Numbered from the stretch's first letter, positions 1 through 7,882 are shown. The stretch: 25,175 bases of DNA from Oscillospiraceae bacterium (GCA_021629085.1 JAJXRJ010000019.1:14204-39378); one strand, 5' to 3'. Notes: generated from the sequence alone by a model not told the origin. A program made the numbers and translations.

Positions 1-1
1 A

Positions 2-289
2 ATGTATTTAGACAAGCTTTCCGGCGTCATTTCCAAAGAGGTGTTCTTGCGGTTGTCCGAACGGTTTTTAGCAGAGCGGATGCATATGCAAAAACAGGTG
101 GAAATTTTGCAAAATGAAATAACGCTTCAGCCAACACAGGGGGATATCCAGGCGCAAAATCTGATTGATCAATTTTTAAATGCGCCATATCTTCAGCGGG
201 AGCTGGTGCTGCATCTTTTAAAAAAAGTGGAGCTGACCCAACAAAAAGAGCTGATTCTTCATTTTCGATGCAAAAATCCAGCAGGATAA
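2..289 (+). CDS. Large serine recombinase, C-terminal fragment (5' end outside window)
   Basis: This is the tail of a site-specific recombinase of the large serine (resolvase/integrase) family, which cuts and joins DNA at attachment sites. The visible 95 residues begin with a YLDKLSGVISKEVFLRLSER segment. That is the usual coiled-coil opening after the zinc-ribbon recombinase domain, where these proteins read 'LY.DK.SG.IS...F..L...F'. They end in the typical beta strand, LLKKVELTQQKELILHFR. The catalytic serine domain must lie upstream of base 1, so the ATG at base 2 is probably an internal Met and the gene is cut by the window edge. The ORF ends with TAA and is followed by a terminator and then by housekeeping genes, as expected at the border of an integrated element. 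Family assignment is fairly secure. Whether the enzyme is intact cannot be seen. Confidence 0.72.
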   Translation: MYLDKLSGVISKEVFLRLSERFLAERMHMQKQVEILQNEITLQPTQGDIQAQNLIDQFLNAPYLQRELVLHLLKKVELTQQKELILHFRCKNPAG

Positions 290-419
290 TCACATGTCGT
301 ACATGGAATTTCACTTACAATAACCGATGCGATCTGTTTCGCGAATTGAGAAAAAAGCCATTAAAAAATTATCCAGCTCTTTTTTGGATAACGAGCATTG
401 ATTTGCACCAAATTTTTTA

Positions 420-449
420 GAATGCACTTTATAGTGCGTTCTTTTTTTT
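420..449 (+). terminator. Rho-independent terminator after the recombinase
   Basis: A 9-bp stem (GAATGCACT 420-428, AGTGCGTTC 433-441, one G-T pair) with a 4-base loop is followed directly by eight T residues (442-449). It separates the recombinase transcript from prfA. Confidence 0.85.
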
Positions 450-510
450 ATGGAACCACTATATTTTGTATGGAAATATTACACTATTGTTAATTTTGTA
501 AAAAAAAGGC

Positions 511-539
511 TTTATTTCTTTGAGAGGATGTGTTATAAT
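511..539 (+). promoter_or_regulatory. Probable prfA-operon promoter with extended -10
   Basis: TATAAT lies at 534-539, preceded by TG at 531-532 (extended -10, TGTTATAAT). The hexamer 17 bp upstream (511-516, TTTATT) matches the -35 consensus poorly, so recognition probably leans on the extended -10. The prfA start is 50 bases downstream. No other promoter-like site is evident before tsaD, so this probably drives the whole prfA to tsaD run. Confidence 0.6.
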
Positions 540-589
540 AATGGCAAAGTAAATGTAATTGACTGGAAACCAAAACAGAGGGTGGATCA

Positions 590-1663
590 ATGTTTGAAAA
601 GCTGTCCTTTTTAGAGACGCGTTTTTTGGAATTAGAAGCCAAGATTTCCGACCCGGAAGTCATTGCCGACCAGGCGCTTTGGCGTAAGCTTTGCAAGGAG
701 CACGCCGACATTTTGCCCATCGTTTCAAAATATAGGGAATATAAGCTGGTTTTGGAAAATATGGAGGAAGCGAAGGAAATTTTAGAAGCATCCTCTGAAA
801 AAGAGTTAAAAGATATGGCGGAGGCCGAGCTTTTAGACGGCCGCGCGCAAATCGAGCAGATTGAGCAGGAAATGAAGGTGCTGCTGCTTCCCAAAGACCA
901 AAACGACGAAAAAAATGTTATTATGGAAATCCGAGGCGGCGCAGGTGGTGACGAAGCCGCGCTGTTTGCTGGCGATTTGTTTCGTATGTATTCCATGTTT
1001 GCAGAGTCCATGCACTGGAAGGTGGAAATATTAAGCGCCAATGAAACCGATATTGGCGGTTTTAAAGAGGTTTCCTTTGCTGTCAATGGTCAGGGTGCTT
1101 ATTCCAAGCTTAAATTTGAAAGCGGAGTGCACCGGGTTCAGCGAATCCCATCCACAGAATCGGGGGGACGCATCCACACTTCTACTGTTACTGTGGCGGT
1201 TTTGCCTGAGGTGGAAGAAGTAGAGGTGGACATCAACCCCAATGATTTGCGCATCGATGTGTTCCGCGCTGGCGGGCCGGGGGGGCAATGTGTCAATACA
1301 ACTGATTCTGCAGTCCGCATCACACATCTCCCAACTGGGATTGTGGTGTCTTGCCAGGATGAAAAATCGCAGCTTAAAAATAAGGACAAGGCAATGAAAA
1401 TTTTGCGTTCACGCGTGTATGACCAGGCGTTGCAGGAGCAAAATGCTGAAATTTCAAAAGAGCGCAAAAGCCAGGTGGGCACAGGAGACCGCAGCGAGCG
1501 CATTCGCACATACAACTATCCGCAGGGCCGCGTGACAGATCACCGCATTGGGTTGACCCTTCACCGGTTAGAAGCTGTTTTAAACGGCGATTTAAATGAA
1601 ATTATCGACGCACTCATCACAGCAGACCAGAGCGAAAAACTAAAAATGAGTGAAGCGCTATGA
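590..1663 (+). CDS. prfA: Peptide chain release factor 1
   Basis: RF1 recognises UAA and UAG stop codons in the ribosomal A site and triggers peptidyl-tRNA hydrolysis. The 357-residue product has the normal family length. It shows the N-terminal helical domain, the stop-codon recognition motif in HRVQRIPSTESGGRIH (PxT type: RF1 uses P-A/x-T, RF2 uses SPF), and the catalytic loop GGPGGQCVNTTDSAVR with the universal GGQ at residues 231-233. The ATG at 590 is preceded by GAGGGTGG at good spacing. The last codons overlap the next gene by 4 bases (ATGA), so translation of sua5 is probably coupled. The methyltransferase gene prmC, which modifies the GGQ glutamine and usually lies next to prfA, is absent here and must be elsewhere if present. 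Confidence 0.97.
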   Translation: MFEKLSFLETRFLELEAKISDPEVIADQALWRKLCKEHADILPIVSKYREYKLVLENMEEAKEILEASSEKELKDMAEAELLDGRAQIEQIEQEMKVLLLPKDQNDEKNVIMEIRGGAGGDEAALFAGDLFRMYSMFAESMHWKVEILSANETDIGGFKEVSFAVNGQGAYSKLKFESGVHRVQRIPSTESGGRIHTSTVTVAVLPEVEEVEVDINPNDLRIDVFRAGGPGGQCVNTTDSAVRITHLPTGIVVSCQDEKSQLKNKDKAMKILRSRVYDQALQEQNAEISKERKSQVGTGDRSERIRTYNYPQGRVTDHRIGLTLHRLEAVLNGDLNEIIDALITADQSEKLKMSEAL

Positions 1664-2661
1664 CAAAATTGATCTTAAAAAATCAGATATCGGAAGCGGC
1701 CGGTTGCCTGCGGCGGGGCGGCACGGTGGTGTTTCCCACTGAAACGGTATACGGCCTTGGCGCAGATGCAAATAATAGCCGGGCGGTTGCAAAAATTTTT
1801 GAAGCAAAGGGTCGGCCAGCCGACAATCCGCTGATTGTACATATTGCCAAAAGGCAGGATGTTTACAAAATTGCGGCGGAAATTTTGCCGGAAGCAGAGA
1901 AACTGATGGACGCATTTTGGCCCGGTTCGCTCACTTTAATATTTAAAAAATCCGACAATATCAGCGAAAATGTGACAGCAGGGCTTGATACAGTTGCCGT
2001 CCGCATGCCGCGAAATCAAATTGCTTCGGCACTCATTTTAGAAAGCGGCGTGTTTGTTGCAGCGCCTTCTGCAAATTTATCCGGCAGCCCCAGCCCCACA
2101 AACGTCAACCATGTGATAGAAGATTTATACGGCAGGGTAGACTATATTATTGACGGCGAGGATTGTGAAATTGGGATTGAATCCACCGTCTTAAATGTCA
2201 GCCAAAAGCCGTTTACCATTTTGCGTCCCGGAGCAGTCACCTATGAAGACCTTGTAAAGGTGACAGATTGTATTTCCGGGGAAATTGCAGATGCTCAAAC
2301 CACGGGTGCACCGCGCTGCCCCGGCATGAAATATACACACTATTCTCCCAAGGCTTCGGTAATTGTGGTTTCGGGAAGCCTTGCTGCCACCACCGAGTAC
2401 ATACAAAAAAAGCTTGACCAGAAGCGCGTCCCGACTGGGGTGCTGGCCTATATGGGTACGCAGTTTGATAATGCAGATTTGGTGCTTGATGCAGGGAGTG
2501 ACATGAAAGCATATGCCGCTGGGCTTTATCGAAATTTGCGCGAGTTTGACAAGCACGGTATTGACACCGTGTATGCACAGTTTGAAGAGCTTTCTGGCAT
2601 TGGTATTGCTGTGAAAAACCGCATTTATAAGTCGGCAGGCTATCATGTTGTAAAGGTTTGA
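1660..2661 (+). CDS. ywlC: L-threonylcarbamoyladenylate synthase (Sua5/YwlC type)
   Basis: This enzyme makes threonylcarbamoyl-AMP from threonine, bicarbonate and ATP, the first step of the t6A37 modification of ANN-decoding tRNAs. The 333 residues match the long Sua5 form rather than the short TsaC form. A YrdC domain covers roughly residues 1-200, with GGTVVFPTETVYGLGADANN near the start, SLTLIF and the AAPSANLSGSPSPTNV segment. It is followed by the Sua5-specific C-terminal Rossmann-like domain, whose linker carries PRCPGMKYTHYSPKA. The start overlaps the prfA stop by 4 bases. The partner transferase subunit TsaD is encoded three genes downstream, so both ends of the t6A pathway are in one transcription unit, without tsaB or tsaE. 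Confidence 0.94.
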   Translation: MTKLILKNQISEAAGCLRRGGTVVFPTETVYGLGADANNSRAVAKIFEAKGRPADNPLIVHIAKRQDVYKIAAEILPEAEKLMDAFWPGSLTLIFKKSDNISENVTAGLDTVAVRMPRNQIASALILESGVFVAAPSANLSGSPSPTNVNHVIEDLYGRVDYIIDGEDCEIGIESTVLNVSQKPFTILRPGAVTYEDLVKVTDCISGEIADAQTTGAPRCPGMKYTHYSPKASVIVVSGSLAATTEYIQKKLDQKRVPTGVLAYMGTQFDNADLVLDAGSDMKAYAAGLYRNLREFDKHGIDTVYAQFEELSGIGIAVKNRIYKSAGYHVVKV

Positions 2662-2672
2662 GGTGAAAAAAT

Positions 2673-3140
2673 TTGCAAATTTTGTTTGTGTGCACTGGCA
2701 ATACCTGCCGGAGTCCAATGGCGGAAGCAATCTGTAAACGAATGCTTGACAGCGAGAGGATACCAGATGTGGAGGTGCACTCCGCGGGTTTATTTGTGCC
2801 TGTGCCGTCTGATATGAGCAAGCACGCAATATCGGCGCTTGATGCATTGGGAATCCACGAGTTTACGCATACGGCAACCCAACTTACCAAAGATGCTGTT
2901 GCACATGCGGATTTGATTCTCGCCATGACGCCGGAGCATGCTGCGCAATTACGGCAAGCATGCCCGGACTGTGCTGGAAAAATTAACACGCTTTTTGGCT
3001 TTGCATATGGGAAGGACAAGCCGGTGGATGATCCATTCGGGCAACCTTACGAGGTTTATGAAGCTTGTGCACAGGAAATCCGGGATGCATTGGTTCAAGT
3101 TTTCCAAAGGTTAAAGGAGCAGCAATGGAAATTGACATAA
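2673..3140 (+). CDS. ywlE: Low-molecular-weight phosphatase, probably protein arginine phosphatase YwlE
   Basis: A 155-residue cytoplasmic phosphatase of the LMW-PTP fold. The P-loop CTGNTCRSP starts at Cys7, with Arg13 closing the CX5R motif; the general acid is Asp119 or Asp120 in DDPFGQPYEVY. Thr11 in the loop is the residue known to steer B. subtilis YwlE toward phosphoarginine instead of phosphotyrosine, so I prefer arginine phosphatase, which would reverse McsB-type arginine phosphorylation. No mcsB is in this window. The start is TTG at 2673 with GAGGTG 7 bases upstream; translating from there gives MQILFVCTGN, aligned with the family N-terminus. The B. subtilis gene also lies near ywlC and prfA. 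The 3' end overlaps rimI by 16 bases. Confidence 0.88.
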   Translation: MQILFVCTGNTCRSPMAEAICKRMLDSERIPDVEVHSAGLFVPVPSDMSKHAISALDALGIHEFTHTATQLTKDAVAHADLILAMTPEHAAQLRQACPDCAGKINTLFGFAYGKDKPVDDPFGQPYEVYEACAQEIRDALVQVFQRLKEQQWKLT

Positions 3141-3565
3141 AACCGCTTTCGGAAGAAAATCTGGAACAGGCACTTGCGCTTGAGACAGCCTGTTTTTCCG
3201 ACCCGTGGTCAAAAGCAATGCTCTTGCCAGAAATTTCAAATTTAAATGCATGCTTTTTGATAGCGTTGGTTGGCAAAACTGCAGCAGGATATGGCGGCAT
3301 CTATTGGGCAGCAGACGAGGCTTCTATTGCACGGTTGTGCGTGTTGCCTGCATTTCGGCGTAATCACATTGGGAAAGCGCTGATAGAGGCATTGCTGCGG
3401 CAGGCGAAAAAAAAAGGCGCTGTAAAAACGTTTTTGGAAGTGCGAAAGAGTAATTTGCCTGCAATTTCGCTCTACCAGTCCGTTGGATTTTCACGATTGG
3501 GAGAGCGGAACCGCTATTACCCTGACAACTTAGAGGATGCAGTGATTATGGTAAAAGAAGGATAG
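3125..3565 (+). CDS. rimI: Ribosomal protein S18-alanine N-acetyltransferase (GNAT)
   Basis: A 146-residue GNAT-fold acetyltransferase that moves an acetyl group from acetyl-CoA to a protein N-terminus; for RimI the classical substrate is ribosomal protein S18. Seen: the N-terminal ALETACFSDPWSKAML block typical of RimI, the acetyl-CoA loop RRNHIGKALIEALLRQAK, and the C-terminal FLEVRKSNLPAISLYQSVGF and RNRYYPDN signatures. I chose ATG 3125, where a purine-rich AAGGAG sits just upstream; the longer reading from 3065 runs inside ywlE and adds 20 residues unlike the family. It overlaps the ywlE end by 16 bases and lies directly before tsaD, the usual rimI-tsaD order. Substrate specificity is inferred from family and context only. 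Confidence 0.9.
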   Translation: MEIDIKPLSEENLEQALALETACFSDPWSKAMLLPEISNLNACFLIALVGKTAAGYGGIYWAADEASIARLCVLPAFRRNHIGKALIEALLRQAKKKGAVKTFLEVRKSNLPAISLYQSVGFSRLGERNRYYPDNLEDAVIMVKEG

Positions 3566-3577
3566 GGGGCGCTTAAT

Positions 3578-4579
3578 TTGGCGCTGATTTTGGGGATTGA
3601 ATCATCCTGTGACGAGACGGCGGCGGCAGTGGTAAAAGACGGCCGCGAGGTGTTGTCAAGCGTCATCGCGTCGCAGATTGATATACATAAAAAATTTGGC
3701 GGCGTGGTGCCCGAAATTGCTTCCCGCAAGCATTTAGAAGCCATCAATTCCGTCATTACACAGGCGCTTTTGGATGCAGGCGTCAATTTTCAGGATTTGG
3801 ATGCGATTGGTGTCACCTATGCGCCGGGGCTTGTGGGAGCGCTTTTAGTGGGTGTTTCTGCTGCAAAGGCAATCAGCTATACGCTTGGCATTCCGCTTGT
3901 CGGGGTGCATCACATTCGTGGGCACATTTGTGCCAACTATATTGCACATCCATCTCTCGAGCCGCCGTTTGTGTGCTTGGTTGCATCTGGCGGGCACAGC
4001 CATATCATCCATGTGATAGATTATACCACCTATCGCGTGCTGGGGCAAACCCGTGACGATGCGGCGGGCGAAGCGTTTGACAAGGTGGCGCGTGTGCTGG
4101 GGCTGGGTTATCCGGGCGGGCCCGAAATTGACCGCGTAGCGAAAGCAGGCAATCCGGACGCAGTATTTTTTAAACGGGTGTCCTTTGGCGAAGGATGTTT
4201 TGATTTTAGCTTCAGCGGCATCAAAACGGGTGTGATTAACCACCTGCACCAGTTGGAACAGCGCGGGGAACCAATTCCTGTGGCAGATATTGCCGCAAGC
4301 TTCCAAAAAAGCGTAGTGGAAGTTTTGTGTGCCAATTTGATTTCCGCTGCCGATTCGTGCGGGGTAAACACCATTGCGCTTGCCGGCGGCGTTGCTGCGA
4401 ACAGTGCACTGCGAAAAGAGCTGGAAGAGAAGCGCGGGCGTTTCAATGTCTATTATCCCACGCCCATCCTTTGCACAGACAACGGCGCTATGATTGCTGC
4501 ATGTGCGCATTATGAACTGCTTGCTGGTAATACAAAAGATTTGACGCTCAATGCAATACCATATTTAAGTGTAGAATGA
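3578..4579 (+). CDS. tsaD: tRNA N6-threonylcarbamoyladenosine transferase subunit TsaD
   Basis: TsaD (older names Gcp, YgjD) transfers the threonylcarbamoyl group from TC-AMP to A37 of tRNA, working in a complex with TsaB and TsaE. The 333 residues have the usual length. The N-terminal LILGIESSCDETAAAVV block, the metal-binding HxxxH (His112 and His116 in HHIRGH), the VASGGHSHI nucleotide loop and the late AGGVAANSALR motif are all present. The start is TTG at 3578, 8 bases after AGGGGG, giving MALILGIESS; there is no in-frame ATG nearby. It follows rimI by 12 bases. tsaB and tsaE are not visible in the window although they often neighbour rimI and tsaD. Confidence 0.96.
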   Translation: MALILGIESSCDETAAAVVKDGREVLSSVIASQIDIHKKFGGVVPEIASRKHLEAINSVITQALLDAGVNFQDLDAIGVTYAPGLVGALLVGVSAAKAISYTLGIPLVGVHHIRGHICANYIAHPSLEPPFVCLVASGGHSHIIHVIDYTTYRVLGQTRDDAAGEAFDKVARVLGLGYPGGPEIDRVAKAGNPDAVFFKRVSFGEGCFDFSFSGIKTGVINHLHQLEQRGEPIPVADIAASFQKSVVEVLCANLISAADSCGVNTIALAGGVAANSALRKELEEKRGRFNVYYPTPILCTDNGAMIAACAHYELLAGNTKDLTLNAIPYLSVE

Positions 4580-4612
4580 GATAAGATTTATAATTTAAGG
4601 GAGGTTTTACAA

Positions 4613-6448
4613 ATGAAACATTCAAGAATCAAGTGCGGTGTTCTATCTTGCATCCTGGTTTTCACCCTGGTTACCAGCGCGCTTGCTGCCGCATTCCCCG
4701 ATGTGACAAGTTCCAGCTATGGCTGGGCAATGGACGCGGTGGAACGTATGGCAAGCGACAAAATCATCTTAGGCTATGAGGATGGCACGTTCCGTCCTGC
4801 AAATACGGTGACAAAGCTGGAAGCGCTCGTGCTGATTGCACGGGTTTTGGGCGTGGATGACAGTGTTAACGACAGCTTTATGGAAACCGCAATCGAGAAA
4901 TATGAATCAAAAGTGGAAACCTACAAACTGCCCTATGGCGAAGAAGAAATGTGTTACCTGCTTGCCAGAAATGTCATTTTAGAGTCGGAGCTGGCGGACT
5001 ATATCGGCACGGCCAATGCAACCAAGGGACTAAAACGCTATGAAGTGGCAGTGCTGCTCACCAAAGCAATGGGGGCAGAAGAATCGGTGAAATCCAATGT
5101 TGTTTCTGTGCTGGATTACACCGATGAAGCGGACATTCCATCCTATGCCAAAAAATATGTGGAATATGTGACCGAGCAAAAGCTGATGCAGGGGATGGAA
5201 AACAATACGTTTTCTCCCAATACCGACGTCAACCGCGCGCAGATGGCGGTTGTGCTGGACAAGCTGATTGACTTGGCGGGCTATGAACAGTATAATGCAA
5301 TTGTCTCCAGTATTGATAATTTGATTGGAACTATTAAGCTCAAAGATGCGGACGGTAAAACCTATGGGTACACCATCAAAGACAATGTGCAGCTACGGTT
5401 TGAAGGCGAACCTTTTGAATTAGAAGACATCACAGTGGGATTGGAAGCAGTTATTACGCTATCGGACGGCATGTTGTTTTCCATTGACTTTATGACGCCG
5501 GATGTGGAAGAAGAAGTGACTGGCTACATCACCAGCATTATCCGGAGCGCTGCAAGCGGCACACAGTTAAAAATCAACAAAATTACTCTGACAGGCACAG
5601 AGTCTGCACAGTATCCAGTCAGTGACACAGTTGCGATTACCTATGAAGATGAAAGCGCAACAATGTCTGACCTTTCCAATGGTGACTATGTGACACTTAC
5701 CATTGCCAAAGGGAAAATTACGGTGATTAAAGCAGAGCCCAAACGCAAAACGGTAAAAGGCACAGTGAAAGAACTGGTGGCAGACAACGGAAACCTGAAT
5801 CTGACCATTACCAATACAGACGATGAAGAAGAGACCTACATTGTGGCCAGTGAAGTGTCGGTTACCAAAAATTCAGACAAAGCGGAGCTGAACACACTGC
5901 GGGCTGGGGATTCCGTAAGCCTTACGCTGGAATACGAACGTGTGGTGCAAATTACCGCAACCAGCAGGACCAAAAATGGTACGGGCTTTATTGAAGATAT
6001 TTATATTTCCTCAGATACATCGGAAGTGACCTTAAAGATGGATGGCTCTTCTGTGACATATCCGCTTTCTAACAACGCCGAAGTGACAGTGGATGGCAAG
6101 AAAGGTACGATTTATGACCTTCGTCTTTCCGCTTCGGCAACCGTTACCATAGAAAGCGATGAAATTGTGAAAATCTCTGTTTCCCCGCTGCAGGATGTGG
6201 AGCAGTTTACCGGAACGGTCGATTTGATTAATGCCTCCTACGGCTTGCTGCAGGTCACCTATTATGACAGCACAACAGAGCAAAACATCACCCGGTCTGT
6301 GTTTACCAACAGCGGTACAAAAATTGTAAACAACGCCACTGGAAAAGATGTCACATTAAAAACCTTGACATCTGGTATTACTGTAACAGTGATTGGTTCG
6401 GTAAAAACCGGCGTGTTTGAAGCAACCACAGTCATTGTGCTGAGCTAA
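4613..6448 (+). CDS. Secreted SLH-domain surface protein with tandem beta modules
   Basis: A 611-residue exported protein. Residues 1-27 form a signal peptide (basic start, hydrophobic core, ALAAAF cleavage region). Three SLH modules follow. The first (about 28-80) is canonical, with FPDV, GYEDGTFRPANTVTKLEA and ARVLGV. The second (about 90-155) is degenerate. The third (about 170-222) has MENNTFSPNTDVNRAQMAVVLDKL. SLH modules bind pyruvylated secondary cell-wall polymers and hold proteins at the cell surface. The remaining 390 residues look like five diverged beta-rich repeats, at about 238-295, 302-376, 380-451, 455-525 and 531-611. Each opens with a G-x-[IV] strand and carries a late GD/SG-x-[VI] strand. 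No catalytic motif is seen. It may be an S-layer or envelope structural protein. It starts 33 bases after tsaD with a strong GGGAGG site and may be read from the same transcript. Confidence 0.88.
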   Translation: MKHSRIKCGVLSCILVFTLVTSALAAAFPDVTSSSYGWAMDAVERMASDKIILGYEDGTFRPANTVTKLEALVLIARVLGVDDSVNDSFMETAIEKYESKVETYKLPYGEEEMCYLLARNVILESELADYIGTANATKGLKRYEVAVLLTKAMGAEESVKSNVVSVLDYTDEADIPSYAKKYVEYVTEQKLMQGMENNTFSPNTDVNRAQMAVVLDKLIDLAGYEQYNAIVSSIDNLIGTIKLKDADGKTYGYTIKDNVQLRFEGEPFELEDITVGLEAVITLSDGMLFSIDFMTPDVEEEVTGYITSIIRSAASGTQLKINKITLTGTESAQYPVSDTVAITYEDESATMSDLSNGDYVTLTIAKGKITVIKAEPKRKTVKGTVKELVADNGNLNLTITNTDDEEETYIVASEVSVTKNSDKAELNTLRAGDSVSLTLEYERVVQITATSRTKNGTGFIEDIYISSDTSEVTLKMDGSSVTYPLSNNAEVTVDGKKGTIYDLRLSASATVTIESDEIVKISVSPLQDVEQFTGTVDLINASYGLLQVTYYDSTTEQNITRSVFTNSGTKIVNNATGKDVTLKTLTSGITVTVIGSVKTGVFEATTVIVLS

Positions 6449-6464
6449 TCAAATTGAAATTATG

Positions 6465-6503
6465 CCGGCAGAGCGAATGGTTCGTTCTGCCGGTTTGCTT
6501 TTT
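6465..6503 (+). terminator. Strong rho-independent terminator after the SLH gene
   Basis: A 13-bp stem (CCGGCAGAGCGAA 6465-6477, TTCGTTCTGCCGG 6481-6493, one G-T pair) with a 3-base loop, then TTTGCTTTTT. The T tract runs directly into the AGGAGGG ribosome site of the next gene (6504-6510), so any transcript reading into that gene must pass this hairpin. Confidence 0.9.
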
Positions 6504-6518
6504 AGGAGGGAATTTTCA

Positions 6519-6965
6519 ATGGGGCAAAAAGGGGAGCTGGCAAGATCCCTGTTTGAATCTGGATATAATTGCTGCCAGGCGGTTGCCGGTGCATTTTTTG
6601 AAGAAGCTGGAATGGAATTTGATGTGCTGATGCAAATTGCCGCATCGTTTGGCGGCGGTGTAGGAGGCATGCGCGAAGTGTGCGGCGCGGTGTCTGCCAT
6701 GGCACTGATTGCCGGCGCGGTATCCGGCTACATATTGCCAAAAACAGTGGAGGAAAAACAGGCACACTACGCGCTGGTACAGAAGCTGGCAGAGGCGCTT
6801 CGAAACAAGCATGGTTCTATTATATGCCGCACGCTTTTGGGCGAAAAAGAGGGAACGCCCGGCCGTCCGCCGCGGGAACGAACACCGCAATATTATAAAG
6901 AACGGCCTTGCCCTAAGATTGTAATGGATGCGGCGGATATTTTGCAAGACATCTTATTCTCATAA
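6519..6965 (+). CDS. C_GCAxxG_C_C family protein
   Basis: A 148-residue protein of the C_GCAxxG_C_C family, a small cysteine-motif family thought to bind redox cofactors or metal but without a settled function. Seen: YNCCQAV near residue 20, then FGGGVGGMREVCGAVSAMALIAG (the C-G-A-x-x-A form of the family's GCAxxG signature, where the second G is A), a later Cys in IICRTLLG, and a last Cys in ERPCPKIVMDAADIL. The ATG at 6519 lies 8 bases after AGGAGGG; the longer reading from 6462 runs through the terminator stem and is unlikely. There is no signal peptide, so it is probably cytoplasmic. It lies between a terminator and a convergent AraC gene and appears to stand alone. No promoter is clear. 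Confidence 0.85.
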   Translation: MGQKGELARSLFESGYNCCQAVAGAFFEEAGMEFDVLMQIAASFGGGVGGMREVCGAVSAMALIAGAVSGYILPKTVEEKQAHYALVQKLAEALRNKHGSIICRTLLGEKEGTPGRPPRERTPQYYKERPCPKIVMDAADILQDILFS

Positions 6966-7036
6966 AAAACACCCCGGATAAAGGTAAAAGGGAATAAGGA
7001 AGTATTGCAAAATACTACTATTTTAAAGAAAATATG

Positions 7037-7843
7037 CTACGGCCTTTCCCAAAGGAGGCTTAACTGCTTTTTGTACTGCATGGGTGTGCAGGCGGTTTCC
7101 CGCTTGAAAACATAGGCCATGTAGGACTGCGAGGAGAAGCCACAGTCAAGTGCGATCTCAGAGAACGGTTTGTCCGTGGTGGTCAGCAGAAACTTAACGG
7201 CACTGATGCGCTTGCTGAGCAGATACCCATGCGGCGTCTGCCCGGTAGCTGCAAGGAAAAGATTATGAAAATAAACCCTGCTCAGGTGGACGTGTGCCGC
7301 AATATCAGCAAGCGTGATTTCGCGGGTATAGTTTTCGTCAATATACGCCACTGCCTGCTGTATTACATGGGCATTCCCGTGCCGGTGCGTGGCGGAGGCC
7401 GCGCTGATCTGGGCGTCTTTGAGCAGGAGCGATAAAATTTCTAAAAATTTTGCAGCAGTATTGATTCCGCAGCCCCAATCGGGCAGTACACAGGTGGCAA
7501 TCAAATCACAAAACGCTTTTTCCAGTTCATATGCACCGGCCGGAGAATAGAAGTCTGCAATGGTGTTCAGCATGGAGGCAAGTTCGGCGTCCTCTGCAAT
7601 AACATGTATGTAGTAGCATTTATGAGGCAGGTCAGTATGCCGTATTTGCCCGGGCTTTGCACAAATGACACAGCCCTTTTTTATTTGATATTTCCCGCTG
7701 CCGATATAGGAGTAGCCGCCGTTTTCCAGTACAAGCTCAATTTCATACATACATACCTTCCGCGGCTTGGTGGAAGGTTTGTTTTTATGCACCAAAGCTG
7801 CATCATACACGCCAGCATTGACAATCTGCGGCATAATATGCAT
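7037..7843 (-). CDS. AraC-family transcriptional regulator
   Basis: A 268-residue regulator with an N-terminal cupin-like sensor (about residues 1-130; ENGGYSYIGSGKYQIKKGCVICAKPGQ is the characteristic beta stretch) and a C-terminal AraC double helix-turn-helix. The latter covers about residues 165-262: YIDENYTREITLADIAAHV, LSRVYFHNLFLAATGQTPHGYL, then FSEIALDCGFSSQSYMAYVFKRETACTPMQYKK. AraC regulators of this layout usually sense a sugar or sugar acid and activate a neighbouring operon. The gene is divergent from the hydrolase-dehydratase-dehydrogenase operon starting at 7948, its likely target. The ATG at 7843 is preceded by AAGGAGG (7852-7858 on the complementary strand) at 8 bases. The ligand cannot be told from sequence. 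Confidence 0.93.
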   Translation of the reverse strand: MHIMPQIVNAGVYDAALVHKNKPSTKPRKVCMYEIELVLENGGYSYIGSGKYQIKKGCVICAKPGQIRHTDLPHKCYYIHVIAEDAELASMLNTIADFYSPAGAYELEKAFCDLIATCVLPDWGCGINTAAKFLEILSLLLKDAQISAASATHRHGNAHVIQQAVAYIDENYTREITLADIAAHVHLSRVYFHNLFLAATGQTPHGYLLSKRISAVKFLLTTTDKPFSEIALDCGFSSQSYMAYVFKRETACTPMQYKKQLSLLWERP

Positions 7844-7882
7844 ATGGATATCCTCCTTGAGAAAGTAATATTTCTAAAAAAT

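Larger units (their letters stand above)
290..589 (+). other. Intergenic region between recombinase end and prfA
   Basis: This 300-base gap holds no credible ORF. In order it contains a short inverted repeat (CATGT at 293-297 and ACATG at 301-305), a 7-bp inverted repeat (TTATCCA 369-375, TGGATAA 385-391), a rho-independent terminator at 420-449, an A+T-rich stretch, and the prfA promoter and ribosome binding site (GAGGGTGG at 578-585). If the recombinase belongs to an integrated element, the element/chromosome junction may fall in this gap. I see no recognisable att core or long direct repeat to place it. Confidence 0.5.

Noticed and set aside
2191..3019. Two long minus-strand ORFs opposite sua5 and ywlE (218 and 260 codons)
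   Set aside because: They lie entirely opposite clear housekeeping genes, have no ribosome site, and encode Cys/His/Arg-rich sequence typical of antisense shadows.
3845..4510. 221-codon minus-strand ORF opposite tsaD
   Set aside because: It is a shadow of tsaD, with low-complexity composition, no start signal and no family motif.
7001..7016. AGTATT-N4-AATACT hairpin between the C_GCAxxG_C_C gene and the AraC gene
   Set aside because: The stem is only 6 A/T-rich pairs and neither strand shows a good T run. It may still help termination in a convergent gap, but I cannot support the call.
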